Shown: positions 44,225 through 53,813, numbered from the stretch's first letter. The stretch: 64,000 nt of DNA from Oscillatoria nigro-viridis PCC 7112 (GCF_000317475.1 NC_019729.1:186001-250000); one strand, 5' to 3'. Notes: generated from the sequence alone by a model not told the origin. Made by a program: numbers and translations.

Positions 44225-45475
44225 CTATTTTGATTTATCACTGATAAAGGCAACACACCAGCCATCGTGCAAGGTGCTGGATTTAGTCTGATCTTCTTCC
44301 TTATCCAAAAAAATTAACCAATTATTTGTAATTTGCCCACCCCCCTTGTTGCTGGAGTCAAGCTGAATCGTAACCGCTACGGTAGTATCAGATGCTACCA
44401 TATCTAGAATTTTGACGTTTCTAGGTGCAAAGAAAGATGATGCAAAATCTTGAGACTTACTACACCAGTAAGAAGTGCCACTATTTCCCTTGTTAACAAT
44501 GTCATCTAAATATTGCTCCATAAACTTTGTAGCTGACTCTTTTACTGGATCGCTGGTTGGTGACGGCTGACTAGAGGAGGTAACGACCGTAGGTAATGGA
44601 GTTTGTTGAGCATTGGGTATTCCTTTAAAGCTGAGAGCTGCTAAGACAATAACTCCTCCTGCCAGCAAAATTTTTTGACTCTGTGGATTCTCCTGAAGAT
44701 GATTTTTAGATATTTCTAATACTTCTTGAAACTTTTGCTGTTTCATTAACTGAATAACTTGAGTCAAAATTTTAGGTTTATTTGCAAATTGATCTGTTGA
44801 TAATTTTTTTGAATCTGAACTAACCTCTGCCTTTAGCTCAAACTCTCGATTCCAAGCCGGAAAATCCTCACCCGCCTGCTGCCCGTAAACCTTCACAGAA
44901 GCGATCGCCCCCGCCTTCAAATTCGTCAACTCCCTGCGGACAATCCTGATAGAAGCCTCCTCATCAGGAACCCGATCGCCCTCCAGCATCACCTGTAAAC
45001 AACCATCTTGCAAACTCGCCGTCGCCGTAATCCCCTTGTTTTGCAACGGCAGATTTAACAGACTGGCGATCGCCTCCACATCCCCAAGCTTAGCCCGTTC
45101 CTTCAAACTAAGCTGATTTGACTCCGTATTATCACTAGAAATTGCGCGCCCCTGTGTTACATCCGCAACAGGCAACTTTGGCCCCGCCACTTCAAACTCT
45201 TGACTCCACGCCGGCACCTTCGCGCCCGTCTGTCGCCCGTAAACCTTGACTTTCTCAATCGATGCAGCCCCCAAGCCAGCGATCGACTTACTCACCCACG
45301 CGGCCAAGACTTGCTGACTAGGCGCTTCTGTGGCTTCCAGCATCACCTGTAAACAACCATCCTTAAGAGAAGCTGCGGCGGTGATGCCCTTGGCTTGTAG
45401 CTGGCGGTTCAGCAGAAGCGCGATCGCCTTTGCATCTCCCTGTTTCGCGAGTTCCAAAATATTCGGTTGTGTCAT
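44225..45475 (-). CDS. Membrane protein with a duplicated N-terminal domain
   Basis: This 416-residue protein carries the same roughly 100-residue domain twice (LELAKQGDAKAIALLLNRQL ... and LKERAKLGDVEAIASLLNLP ..., each with GITAxASLxDGCLQVMLE and VKVYGxQxG). A helical linker, a single membrane helix (KILLAGGVIVLAALSF), a Ser/Pro linker and a C-terminal periplasmic domain with two Cys (YWCSKSQD, DGWCVAF) follow. The repeat resembles domains in other cyanobacterial multidomain proteins whose role is unknown. ATG 45475 gives MTQPNILELA. Confidence 0.65.
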   Translation of the reverse strand: MTQPNILELAKQGDAKAIALLLNRQLQAKGITAAASLKDGCLQVMLEATEAPSQQVLAAWVSKSIAGLGAASIEKVKVYGRQTGAKVPAWSQEFEVAGPKLPVADVTQGRAISSDNTESNQLSLKERAKLGDVEAIASLLNLPLQNKGITATASLQDGCLQVMLEGDRVPDEEASIRIVRRELTNLKAGAIASVKVYGQQAGEDFPAWNREFELKAEVSSDSKKLSTDQFANKPKILTQVIQLMKQQKFQEVLEISKNHLQENPQSQKILLAGGVIVLAALSFKGIPNAQQTPLPTVVTSSSQPSPTSDPVKESATKFMEQYLDDIVNKGNSGTSYWCSKSQDFASSFFAPRNVKILDMVASDTTVAVTIQLDSSNKGGGQITNNWLIFLDKEEDQTKSSTLHDGWCVAFISDKSK

Positions 45476-45564
45476 AACAGGTCGATACAACTAGCGCTTA
45501 GCATAACCTTTTGTTGTCTTAAGTATAAATTCTTTCCTAAATACCAAAGCTTGTCAAGCCATAT

Positions 45565-45652
45565 AAAGTCATATTTAGTAGTTTTTTCCATCCCAACTAG
45601 GTCATAAAAAGTCACATTTAGTTGGTTGCTACTGAAAAAGTCATATTTAGTT
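45565..45652 (+). promoter_or_regulatory. Three iterated AAAGTCATATTTAGT repeats upstream of the NB-ARC gene
   Basis: AAAGTCATATTTAGTA (45565-45580), AAAGTCACATTTAGTT (45608-45623) and AAAGTCATATTTAGTT (45637-45652) stand in the same orientation, 43 and 29 bases apart, ending 39 bases before the ATG at 45692. They look like operator sites or another iterated protein-binding region. Confidence 0.6.
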
Positions 45653-45691
45653 GGGTTACAATCAGGTCAACCCCTTGCATCTGCCTGACCG

Positions 45692-47098
45692 ATGGACGTT
45701 GAAGAAGCCTTAGAATTTGTTGACCATCTAGCTTTGACTACTACGGGAAAAAATTTAGATAGTCTGCAAAAAGCTATACTACGTGGCGCTTGGGACAATC
45801 AAAAATATAAAGAAATTGCACAGCATCACAACCGTTCAGAGAAATATGTTAAAGAGGTTGGCTTTAAATTATGGAAACTTTTATCAGTTGCATTAGGCAA
45901 GGAACAAGTATCTAAAGCAAATTTTAGAGCCAAGCTGGAAAATTTACAAGCTTCTAATATTGTCTCACTCGTCGGGAATGGCTGCATCCATATTGGCAAC
46001 ATCTCCGCTGAAAAAGTGCACTCCCCAGAAGTCTCACAATCTGAACCGCAAGACAAGAATAAATTTAACGAAAAAACAAGCAATTCCGAACCGAAAGTAC
46101 ATTTAGATTTAGCCGACGCACCAGAACCCAACCTATTCTATAACCGCACATCCGAACTCACCACCCTCGAAAACTGGATTTCAAACCGCACCCGCCTCAT
46201 CACCATCCTAGGCTTATCCGGTATTGGCAAAACCGCCCTTACACTCCAACTAATCCCACAAATTCAACACGAATTCGACTACATCATCTGGCGAAGTCTC
46301 CGCAACGCGCCACCCCTCGCATCACTCCAAACCGACTTAATTAAATTCTGTAGGGACGGTGCCCCCGTGCCCGCCCCCTATCCCGAAGAAAGGGCAACCA
46401 CGGGGGGATTGCCCCTACTAGAATATTTACGATCGCACCGCTGTCTCATCATCCTCGATGATATCCAAACCATCTTCAGCAGCGGACAACTCGCAGGAAA
46501 TTACCAACCTGGATATGAAAATTACGGCGCATTCTTCAAACAACTAACAGAATCATCCCACAACAGTTGCCTCATCCTCCTGAGTTGGGAAAAACCCAGA
46601 GAAATCGCCGCCTTAGAAGGCGAAAACCGCCCCTGCAAATCTCTCCAACTCAACGGTTTAGGCCCGGAAGCACAAGAAATATTCAGAGAAAAAGGATTAG
46701 GAGAACCGGAGAGATGGTCAGAACTAATCGACCTTTACCGAGGCAATCCCTTATGGTTAAATATAGTTGCCACATTGATTCAAGACTTATTCGGCGGTAG
46801 CGTTTCCGAATTCCTCTCCTATGATACCCTATTCTTAGGAGACTTAGAATCACTCCTGCACCAGCATTTCGATCGCCTAACCGCATCCGAACAACAGGCG
46901 ATCGCATGGCTAGCCCATACCCCCGAACCAGCCGACATCTCAAAAATACCAGAAAACCTGCAACTATCACCGCCAGAACTCTTGAAAGTCATGCAATCTT
47001 TAGGACGGCGGTCATTAGTTGAAACAGTCAAACAAAACGGGCGATCGCACTTTACGATCGCGCCCGTAATCAGAGAGTATATAACCAACAAAAAATGA
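45692..47098 (+). CDS. STAND NTPase: vMAP-type HTH plus NB-ARC, no sensor domain
   Basis: This 468-residue protein starts with the HTH domain typical of vWA-MoxR-associated proteins (EEALEFVDHLALTTTGKNLD, WDNQKYKEIAQHHNRSEKYV, residues 1-75). A linker is followed by an NB-ARC NTPase with P-loop ILGLSGIGKTALTLQ, Walker B RCLIILDDIQTIF and GLGPEAQEIFREKG-type motifs. A winged helix follows, then the protein stops. Relatives often add WD40, TPR or effector domains, so this is a short form. Such proteins are signal-sensing switches, some of them antiviral. Its stop overlaps xth by four bases. Confidence 0.82.
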   Translation: MDVEEALEFVDHLALTTTGKNLDSLQKAILRGAWDNQKYKEIAQHHNRSEKYVKEVGFKLWKLLSVALGKEQVSKANFRAKLENLQASNIVSLVGNGCIHIGNISAEKVHSPEVSQSEPQDKNKFNEKTSNSEPKVHLDLADAPEPNLFYNRTSELTTLENWISNRTRLITILGLSGIGKTALTLQLIPQIQHEFDYIIWRSLRNAPPLASLQTDLIKFCRDGAPVPAPYPEERATTGGLPLLEYLRSHRCLIILDDIQTIFSSGQLAGNYQPGYENYGAFFKQLTESSHNSCLILLSWEKPREIAALEGENRPCKSLQLNGLGPEAQEIFREKGLGEPERWSELIDLYRGNPLWLNIVATLIQDLFGGSVSEFLSYDTLFLGDLESLLHQHFDRLTASEQQAIAWLAHTPEPADISKIPENLQLSPPELLKVMQSLGRRSLVETVKQNGRSHFTIAPVIREYITNKK

Positions 47099-47880
47099 AA
47101 ATCGCCACCTGGAACGTCAACTCAATCCGCACCCGCCTAGAACACGTTACTAGCTGGCTGCAAACCAACTCCCCAGACGTTCTTTGCCTCCAAGAAACCA
47201 AAGTTACAGACAAAGACTTCCCCCTAGAACCCTTCATCAACCTCGGCTACAACTGCTACATTTCCGGTCAAAAATCCTACAACGGCGTTGCCATTCTCAG
47301 CCGATCGCCCCTAACGCAAATCAGCAGCGGATTTGCCCCCATTCTCGGCGACGAAACCGCAGGTATTTTTGACGAACAAAAACGCCTAATAGCCGGGGTT
47401 ATAGACGATATTTGCATTATTTGCGTATACGTTCCCAACGGTTCCGAAGTTGGCAGCGAGAAATATGAGTACAAGCTAAAGTGGCTCAAACTGCTGCAAG
47501 AATACCTCAAAATAGCACTAGATAAATCCCCCAACTTGTGCATTTGCGGCGACTTCAACATTGTCCCGGACGATCGAGATATTCACAATCCCAAAGCCAA
47601 TGCTAACTCTGTCGGCTTGTCTGTCGCCGAGCGCCTCGCACTCACAGAAATAATAGAATTAGGATTAAACGACCCCTTTCGCAAATTCACATCAGAAGGC
47701 GGCCATTATAGCTGGTGGGATTACCGCGCCGCCGCATTTCCACGCAACAACGGCTGGAGAATCGACCACCATTATCTCAGCTTTCCCCTGTACGAACAAG
47801 CAAAAAACTGTACAATAGATATTGCTCCCAGAAAATTAATCAAACCCAGCGACCACGCCCCCGTAATTGTCGAAATTTGA
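47095..47880 (+). CDS. xth: Exodeoxyribonuclease III
   Basis: This AP endonuclease/3'-exonuclease of base-excision repair is 261 residues long: MKIATWNVNSIRTRL, VLCLQETKVTDKDFP (catalytic Glu), ICGDFNIVPDDRDIHNP, YSWWDYRAAAFPRNNGWRID and a final PSDHAPVIVEI with the catalytic His. Its ATG overlaps the NB-ARC stop (ATGA), so the two may be co-translated although they are functionally unrelated. Confidence 0.95.
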   Translation: MKIATWNVNSIRTRLEHVTSWLQTNSPDVLCLQETKVTDKDFPLEPFINLGYNCYISGQKSYNGVAILSRSPLTQISSGFAPILGDETAGIFDEQKRLIAGVIDDICIICVYVPNGSEVGSEKYEYKLKWLKLLQEYLKIALDKSPNLCICGDFNIVPDDRDIHNPKANANSVGLSVAERLALTEIIELGLNDPFRKFTSEGGHYSWWDYRAAAFPRNNGWRIDHHYLSFPLYEQAKNCTIDIAPRKLIKPSDHAPVIVEI

Positions 47881-47929
47881 TTTATAAGTTATAAGGTTAA
47901 TAACAATTGACATCTTGCCCCATTCTCAA

Positions 47930-48024
47930 TAAGCCTTGGATGGGCGGGCAGGATGCCCACCCCACAAGAAAATTAACTCTTTGTGGTACAGGCATCTTAC
48001 CTGTTCTTGAGAAAAGTGCAATAT
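47930..48024. repeat. Fused remnants of two hairpin elements
   Basis: TTGGATGGGCGGGCAGGATG CCCACCCCAC (47937-47966) resembles the hairpin of family A elements. TGTGGTACAGGCATCTTACC TGTTCTTGAGAAAAGTGCAA TAT (47982-48024) resembles the right side of the element at 2412-2520. Confidence 0.5.
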
Positions 48025-48051
48025 GTAAGTAACAACCAACAACTAAAAATC

Positions 48052-48927
48052 ATGTTCTTAGTAACCGGAGCAACAGGCGCACTAGGCCGCCGAATTGTAC
48101 GAGAAATCAGACAGCAAGAAAACCCTGTCCGCGCATTCGTTCGCCTCGCATCTCGCTACTCTGAACTAGAAAACCGAGGCGCCGAGATTTTTATCGGCGA
48201 CTTAAAACAAGACAAAGATATTAAAAAAGCCTGCCAAGGAGTGCAATACATCATCAGCAGTCACGGCACCGGCGGCGACGTTCAAGCAGTACACTACCGC
48301 GCTAACATAGAATTGATAGACTGCGCCAAAGAAGCAGGAGTGCAGCACTTTGTCTTTGTTTCGGTACTGGGAGTCGATCGGGGATACGAAGATTCCGCAG
48401 TATTCAAAGCCAAGCGAGAAGTAGAAAAATACCTGCAAAACAGTGGCTTGAATTATACAATCTTGCGGCCTGCCGGTTTTGCTTCCAGCTTGTTACCCCT
48501 AGCAGAAAGATTTCGAGAAACCGGACTTTACCTGCTGATTGGCGACGGCAAAAACCGCACATCTGTTGTCAGTACCGACGACTTAGCAAAGATTGCCGCA
48601 GACTCGCCAACAGTCGAAGGCGCCCGCAACCAAATTCTGCGAGTCGGTGGCCCGGATGTGCTGACAAGGGACGACATTCCCCGCATTTTTGCACGCTTAT
48701 TCAATCGCGAACCGATGGTAATCAACCCGCCGCTGGTTGTGTTTGACGGTTTGAGAAATGCGTTGGGTTTATTGAATCCTCAAGCTCAAAAAGACTTAGG
48801 AACTTTGCGGGTATTGCTGGGTAACGAGTATTTCTGCACTCCCGAAGAAGTGCAAAACTTGGAATCCATCTACGGCATGAGAATGGAATCCTTAGAAAGC
48901 TTTCTGCGGCGCAATTTGAGCGTTTAA
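48052..48927 (+). CDS. NAD(P)-binding NmrA/SDR-like protein
   Basis: This 291-residue atypical short-chain dehydrogenase has the Rossmann motif VTGATGALGRRIV, GDLKQDKDI, FVFVSVLGVD and YTILRPAGF; no YxxxK active pair is evident. Relatives in cyanobacteria and plastids act in photosystem II assembly (Ycf39-like) or as regulators. Which applies cannot be decided here. ATG 48052 was chosen because the Rossmann motif starts four residues later; the longer frame from 47983 is translated repeat. Confidence 0.82.
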   Translation: MFLVTGATGALGRRIVREIRQQENPVRAFVRLASRYSELENRGAEIFIGDLKQDKDIKKACQGVQYIISSHGTGGDVQAVHYRANIELIDCAKEAGVQHFVFVSVLGVDRGYEDSAVFKAKREVEKYLQNSGLNYTILRPAGFASSLLPLAERFRETGLYLLIGDGKNRTSVVSTDDLAKIAADSPTVEGARNQILRVGGPDVLTRDDIPRIFARLFNREPMVINPPLVVFDGLRNALGLLNPQAQKDLGTLRVLLGNEYFCTPEEVQNLESIYGMRMESLESFLRRNLSV

Positions 48928-48946
48928 AATGCTAGTAATTATCGTT

Positions 48947-49050
48947 ACCAGGCTCTGCCTGGTAATGAATATCGGGAGGCAGAGCCTCCAAATCGTTATC
49001 TCATTTTAATGGAGGCAGAGCCTCCTGATATGCGTCTCCCGGCTCTGCAG
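48947..49050. repeat. CCAGGCTCTGCCTGG dispersed repeat, copy 2
   Basis: TTACCAGGCTCTGCCTGGTA A is followed by alternating GGAGGCAGAGCCTCC motifs and CCCGGCTCTGCAGGG. It shares motifs and order with 27120-27235. Confidence 0.6.
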
Positions 49051-49093
49051 GGAAACGAGCAAAATGTAGCCCCCCATCGCAACTGGAAATCCG

Positions 49094-50215
49094 TTAAGCA
49101 GAAATAGGTACTGGTTCAGCACCAATATAGCTCGTAACTGCGATCGGGGGAGAAGTCGGCTTAGCAATCAAATAACCTTGAACAAAAGTTGCTCCCCGTT
49201 TTCGTACCCACTCAAACTCCTCCAAAGTTTCCACACCTTCAGCAACAGTTTTAATTTCTAATTGATTGGCAATTTCTAACATCTTTTCCGTAATTAGTGC
49301 CTTATAATAATCTTGATGGACGTTGCGAATCAATTGCATATCCAACTTAATAAAATCTGGACGTAGTTGGTGCATCAAATTTAAATTAGAAGAACCGCTG
49401 CCAAAATCGTCCAGGGCAATTAAAAATCCAGCTTCTCGGTAAAACCTCAGAATCTTAATCAAGTGATTGATATCAGGGGGGTGCTGAGATTCGGCTACTT
49501 CAAAAACAATATTGCTGTGAGGAATTCCCGCTTCATCAATAGCCTGTACAGTCATTCGCAGGCAAGTAGCGGGATCGTAAACTGAAGTCGGAGAAAAATT
49601 AATAAAAAGTAATTCTTTGAGCTCGTACACATGGGCTTCCCGGATAGCGCGAGTCCGGGCTAAAGCATCTAGTTGAAAAATTATGCCTGCTGATTCTGCT
49701 TGGGCAAAAATCCTGCCCGGATAAATTAAGTTTCCTTGCTCGTCAATTCCTCGGAGCAGGGCTTCATGGGCAAAAATTTTAGAAGTATCAGAGGTATAGA
49801 CAATGGGCTGAAAATGCGTAGTAATGCGTTCTTCGTACAATAAATCTAACAGCCAATCAGACTTGCTGAAATTAATAAAACTGTCTAAGGAAGTGCTGCG
49901 ATAAAAATCGCTAAATTTAGGCGGTTCAACTTCGCGCATCCACAAAACTTTTGTCTCTTTCAATTCTTGAGTTGTCAGCACAGATGATGCTAGGGCACTA
50001 AAATTTTCTCTCGCTATCCCCTCAAGGATAACGTACAAACACTTGCTTTCTTCTAACAGCCGGAATTCAAGATCAGCCTGGGTTAGTGAAGAAATAACCT
50101 TTTTGAGCGTGTGCGATACTGGAAACCACAGGTATAGACCTCCGCTGCTCTCTAATTTTGCGGGTACTGTTTCGCAGCGAGAGCAGGAGCCGAAGGCTTT
50201 GCCACTTATTTGCAT
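49094..50215 (-). CDS. EAL-domain cyclic-di-GMP phosphodiesterase
   Basis: This protein hydrolyses cyclic-di-GMP and so lowers that second messenger. It is 373 residues. The N-terminal about 120 residues hold a small Cys-containing region (FGSCSRCETVP) and a sensory part, followed by the EAL domain: HEALLRG, FINFSPTSVYD, FEVAESQ, LDDFGSGSSNLNL, FIKLDMQLI and TVAEGVETLEEF. The catalytic Glu and metal residues are present. ATG 50215 has GGAAG upstream; the longer TTG frame was not used. Confidence 0.9.
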   Translation of the reverse strand: MQISGKAFGSCSRCETVPAKLESSGGLYLWFPVSHTLKKVISSLTQADLEFRLLEESKCLYVILEGIARENFSALASSVLTTQELKETKVLWMREVEPPKFSDFYRSTSLDSFINFSKSDWLLDLLYEERITTHFQPIVYTSDTSKIFAHEALLRGIDEQGNLIYPGRIFAQAESAGIIFQLDALARTRAIREAHVYELKELLFINFSPTSVYDPATCLRMTVQAIDEAGIPHSNIVFEVAESQHPPDINHLIKILRFYREAGFLIALDDFGSGSSNLNLMHQLRPDFIKLDMQLIRNVHQDYYKALITEKMLEIANQLEIKTVAEGVETLEEFEWVRKRGATFVQGYLIAKPTSPPIAVTSYIGAEPVPISA

Positions 50216-50669
50216 TGAAATATCTTCCGGTTTTTGGGTTAGTTTTAGACAAGCTAACAATTAACTTAATTATAACCTAATTTCGATCTTAATTCATCTA
50301 TCTCAAGATGTAAACCTTGATGAACTTGTATTTAAGAATTATTGCAATTATTACAGTATTTATACTTGCCTCCGGTTTCAAACCTTGCTCAAAGTTCTCA
50401 GCATTGAGCAAGTACCTGCGATCGAACACAGTCCCAAATCATCACAGAGGGAGAAGGCAAAGACTTGTTCTCTACTCTTTACTATTGCTCTGATTGTTTA
50501 CGTTTTCTTCTATAATTCCCTCTGCCAAAACAGTCGCTACAGTTAATTTTTTAGCAAAGGGGAATTAACAAGCCCGAGCCATTAATTTATCCCAACGAGA
50601 AATATACACAACCGGAGGAGCGCCCAAAACACACTCCCTTGCTGCGGAATATCCCATTTAATTTTATAA
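50216..50669. other. Intergenic region with a 30-codon minus-strand frame
   Basis: A minus-strand frame 50565-50657 reads MGYSAARECVLGAPPVVYIS RWDKLMARAC and stops. It lies 13 bases past the 3' end of the tRNA gene. It may be a real micro-protein or chance. No other feature was seen. Confidence 0.3.
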
Positions 50670-50743
50670 TCGGGATGACAGGATTTGAACCTGCGACCCC
50701 CTCGTCCCGAACGAGGTGCGCTACCAAGCTGCGCTACATCCCG
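50670..50743 (-). tRNA. tRNA-Pro (anticodon CGG)
   Basis: On the minus strand it folds as a cloverleaf: acceptor CGGGATG/CATCCCG with discriminator A, D-stem GCGC/GCGC, anticodon stem CCTCG/CGAGG with loop TTCGGGA, and T-stem GCAGG/CCTGT around TTCAAAT. Anticodon CGG reads the Pro codon CCG. CCA is not encoded. Confidence 0.96.
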
Positions 50744-50837
50744 AATTTAGTCACTATTTGTTTAGGATATCACATTCAAGTCAAAATTGAGCAAGCTCGT
50801 ATATAATTTGTAAAACACTACTCAGGCGGAGACAGAC

Positions 50838-51707
50838 GTGACAGTTAAGCCCCAGTGGTTGCGAGTTAAAGCCCCCCAGTGGGAGCGCGTCGGCAACGTC
50901 AAAGAAATTTTGCGGGATTTATCCCTGAATACGGTTTGCGAGGAGGCGTCGTGTCCGAACATCGGAGAATGCTTCAACGCAGGTACTGCGACATTTTTGA
51001 TTATGGGCCCGGCTTGTACCCGCGCCTGTCCTTACTGCGACATCGATTTTGAGAAAAAGCCCCAACCTTTAGATCCCACAGAACCCCAAAGATTGGCGCA
51101 AGCAGTGCAGCGGCTCAAACTCAACCACGTCGTGATTACCTCTGTCAACCGGGACGATTTGCCGGATGGGGGTGCGTCTCAGTTTGTCGAGTGCATTCAA
51201 GCAGTGCGATCGGCGATGCCCGATACAACTATAGAAGTTTTGATTCCCGACTTGTGCGGCAACTGGCAGGCTTTAGAAATCATTCTCGCAGCCGGGCCAG
51301 AGGTACTCAACCACAATACCGAAACCGTAAAGCGACTGTACCGCAAGGTGCGGCCGCAAGGAAAGTACGATCGCACCTTGGAACTATTGCAGCGAAGCCG
51401 CGAACTCGCACCTGGGGTTTACACCAAATCCGGCATCATGGTGGGACTCGGAGAAACAGACGCCGAAATTCGGGAGGCGATGCAGGACTTGCGGGCTGTC
51501 GGCTGCGATATTTTAACAGTTGGACAGTACCTGCAACCGACTCAAAAGCACTTGAACGTAGAAAACTTTGTGCCTCCAGAACAGTTTGATGCTTGGAGAA
51601 AGTTTGGCGAATCTTTGGGATTCTTGCAAGTTGTCGCTTCTCCCTTAACTCGCAGTTCCTATCACGCCGAACAGGTGAGGGAACTGATGAAACTTTACCC
51701 ACGCTAG
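50838..51707 (+). CDS. lipA: Lipoyl synthase
   Basis: This radical-SAM enzyme inserts two sulfurs into octanoyl chains on lipoate-dependent proteins. The 289-residue protein has the auxiliary-cluster cysteines ([13 protein letters not shown]), the radical SAM CxxxCxxC motif ([11 protein letters not shown]) and the closing SSYHAEQ with the serine ligand. Start is GTG at 50838 with a GGCGGAGACAG upstream. Cyanobacteria often hold two lipA genes; this one alone is in view. Confidence 0.97.
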   Translation: MTVKPQWLRVKAPQWERVGNVKEILRDLSLNTVCEEASCPNIGECFNAGTATFLIMGPACTRACPYCDIDFEKKPQPLDPTEPQRLAQAVQRLKLNHVVITSVNRDDLPDGGASQFVECIQAVRSAMPDTTIEVLIPDLCGNWQALEIILAAGPEVLNHNTETVKRLYRKVRPQGKYDRTLELLQRSRELAPGVYTKSGIMVGLGETDAEIREAMQDLRAVGCDILTVGQYLQPTQKHLNVENFVPPEQFDAWRKFGESLGFLQVVASPLTRSSYHAEQVRELMKLYPR

Positions 51708-52547
51708 CAACTTTAATTTGAATTGACTCGCACCCTTGTGAGTAAGATAGGATTTAGCCACTCGCCCACAAAGAAACCGGGTTTTTTAACAGAGATTTAG
51801 GGCTTTCATCAACTTTTTTGGTTAAAAAACCCGGTTTCGACGCACCCATGCGTCCAGGACTTTAAGACCCGATAGAGTCAACAGCAACGAAAAACCTGCG
51901 CTTTCTGTGCAGACATGGTGCAAAAGACCCCGTTTCTGATGCTGGTGTTCTGGACGTGATGTTAACCGGGAAGCAGCAGCAAATAGCAAAACAATTATCG
52001 GTGGATCGCCCCCTCAAACTCATGACTTACGCAAAAGACATCGAGAAACCCGGTTTTTGCGTCAGCCGCTAATTCGGTACTGCGGACTCTAGCAACTCTG
52101 AAACCCATATTCTGTAATGAATTAAACTTCTGCGCTCACAGCAGCGTATTTAATCAAAAGCGCCAAGTTATATAAAGTTTTATTAAAAAAATGGCTAATT
52201 TTCCGAAGTGATCGGGAACCAGCTTATCGGTGATGAAGATTAACTTAACTTCTGACTAACGTCACTTGTTTCTAGCCAGTCACTATCTATACTAGCTACA
52301 TAAACAAAGAAGTACAACACACTTTTCGGGCCTTCAACCTGTTACATCAGAAAGTTCTTAGCGTTTTCCAGAATCTTGGTAAAACAAGTGGGGCAGCAAA
52401 AGTTCGATCGAACAACAGCAGAAAAGTCAGGAAAGTTAGTAAAGAAACACAAAGCGGTGATGCTTGGTTTTTACAAAGTGGGCATCATAATTATAAATAA
52501 CCGCTAAGCGTAGCATCTTTTCACCCGGAGCAACTGAGAAAATCACT
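51708..52547. other. Long sigA upstream region with hairpin repeats
   Basis: In this 840-base stretch I see no gene. An 18-bp perfect stem, GAAACCGGGTTTTTTAAC (51773-51790) with GTTAAAAAACCCGGTTTC (51821-51838), has a 30-base loop. Another GAGAAACCCGGTTTTTGC motif lies at 52041-52058. The 300 bases before sigA are A/T-rich with no repeat. Group 1 sigma genes in cyanobacteria usually have several promoters, which would lie here. Confidence 0.6.
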
Positions 52548-53813
52548 ATGCCAGCCACCTCTTTTTACGCTGAAGCTGAATTCGACGAACAACTGCGAGT
52601 CAATCCCTTGCAAGGTGATGTGTTGGATGAAGATGCTGAAGAAGCTGGAGACGAACTGCTCGACCAAGACCCAGCAGAGACAGAAGATGCAGACCCAGCA
52701 GCCAAATTGCAAAAAAATGCCAGCCGTCGCACTACAGATTTAGTGCGCCTGTACCTCCAAGAGATAGGTCGGGTTCGTCTCTTGGGTAGAGACGAAGAAG
52801 TCTCGGAAGCTCAAAAAGTTCAGCGCTATATCAAATTGCTGGAATTACGCAACACCGTCGCATCCCAGGAAGAAGGGCTAATTGCGCGCTTCGTCCATTT
52901 AATTGAAGTGCGCGATCGGTTAGCCGCACAGTTGGGACATAAACCTTCCCTGGAACGCTGGGCATTAACCGCTGGTGTCGGTGACGTGCCAGAACTCAAG
53001 CGAATTATGTCCGAAGGCAAGCGCCAGTGGGCCGAGTTAGCCGAGATGACGGTCGAGACGATCGAAAGAATTCAAGCTGAAGGCGTCGAAGCTAAAGACC
53101 ACATGATTAAGGCGAACCTGCGCCTGGTGGTTTCGGTGGCGAAAAAATATCAAAATCGCGGTTTAGAATTGCTCGATTTAATACAAGAAGGGACTCTCGG
53201 ACTGGAGCGAGCTGTAGAAAAGTTTGACCCGACGCGGGGCTATCGGTTTAGCACCTATGCCTACTGGTGGATTCGGCAGGGAATTACGCGGGCGATCGCC
53301 ACTCAAAGCCGCACCATTCGCCTCCCCGTCCACATCACCGAAAAACTTAACAAAATCAAAAAAGCCCAGCGCAAAATTTCTCAAGAAAAAGGTCGGACAG
53401 CTACGATCGAAGACATCGCTGTCGAGTTGGACATGACCGCACCCCAAGTCCGAGAAGTTTTGCTGCGAGTCCCCCGTTCTGTTTCTTTGGAAACTAAAGT
53501 GGGCAACGAAAAAGATACAGAGTTGGGCGACTTGCTCGAAACCGACAGCATCTCCCCAGAAGAAATGCTGATGCGAGAAGCTCTGCACCGCGACTTGCAG
53601 CAACTGCTGGCAGATTTGACCAGCCGCGAGCGAGATGTAATTCTGATGCGCTTTGGTTTGGGTGACGGACACCCCTATTCGCTGGCAGAAATCGGTCGCG
53701 CCCTCGACTTGTCGCGCGAGCGAGTTCGCCAAATTGAAGCCAAAGCTTTGCAAAAACTCCGCCAACCGAAGCGTCGCAACCGCGTCCGCGACTATCTGGA
53801 GTCTCTGACTTAA
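52548..53813 (+). CDS. sigA: RNA polymerase group 1 sigma factor SigA
   Basis: This is the principal housekeeping sigma factor, 421 residues. An acidic N-terminus (DEDAEEAGDELLDQD) is followed by region 1.2 (DLVRLYLQEIGRVRLLGRDE), regions 2.1-2.4 (IKANLRLVVSVAKKYQNRGL, GYRFSTYAYWWIRQGITRAI), region 3 and region 4.2 (YSLAEIGRALDLSRERVRQI). It lacks the full region 1.1, which is typical of cyanobacterial SigA. Confidence 0.96.
   Translation: MPATSFYAEAEFDEQLRVNPLQGDVLDEDAEEAGDELLDQDPAETEDADPAAKLQKNASRRTTDLVRLYLQEIGRVRLLGRDEEVSEAQKVQRYIKLLELRNTVASQEEGLIARFVHLIEVRDRLAAQLGHKPSLERWALTAGVGDVPELKRIMSEGKRQWAELAEMTVETIERIQAEGVEAKDHMIKANLRLVVSVAKKYQNRGLELLDLIQEGTLGLERAVEKFDPTRGYRFSTYAYWWIRQGITRAIATQSRTIRLPVHITEKLNKIKKAQRKISQEKGRTATIEDIAVELDMTAPQVREVLLRVPRSVSLETKVGNEKDTELGDLLETDSISPEEMLMREALHRDLQQLLADLTSRERDVILMRFGLGDGHPYSLAEIGRALDLSRERVRQIEAKALQKLRQPKRRNRVRDYLESLT

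Noticed and set aside
47937..48024. N-terminal extension of the NAD(P)-binding protein from 47983
   Set aside because: The extra residues come from a dispersed hairpin repeat, and the Rossmann motif begins right after ATG 48052.
50565..50657. 30-codon frame as a confident gene
   Set aside because: It is too short to support alone and has no clear ribosome site. It is mentioned only as a possibility in the spacer entry.
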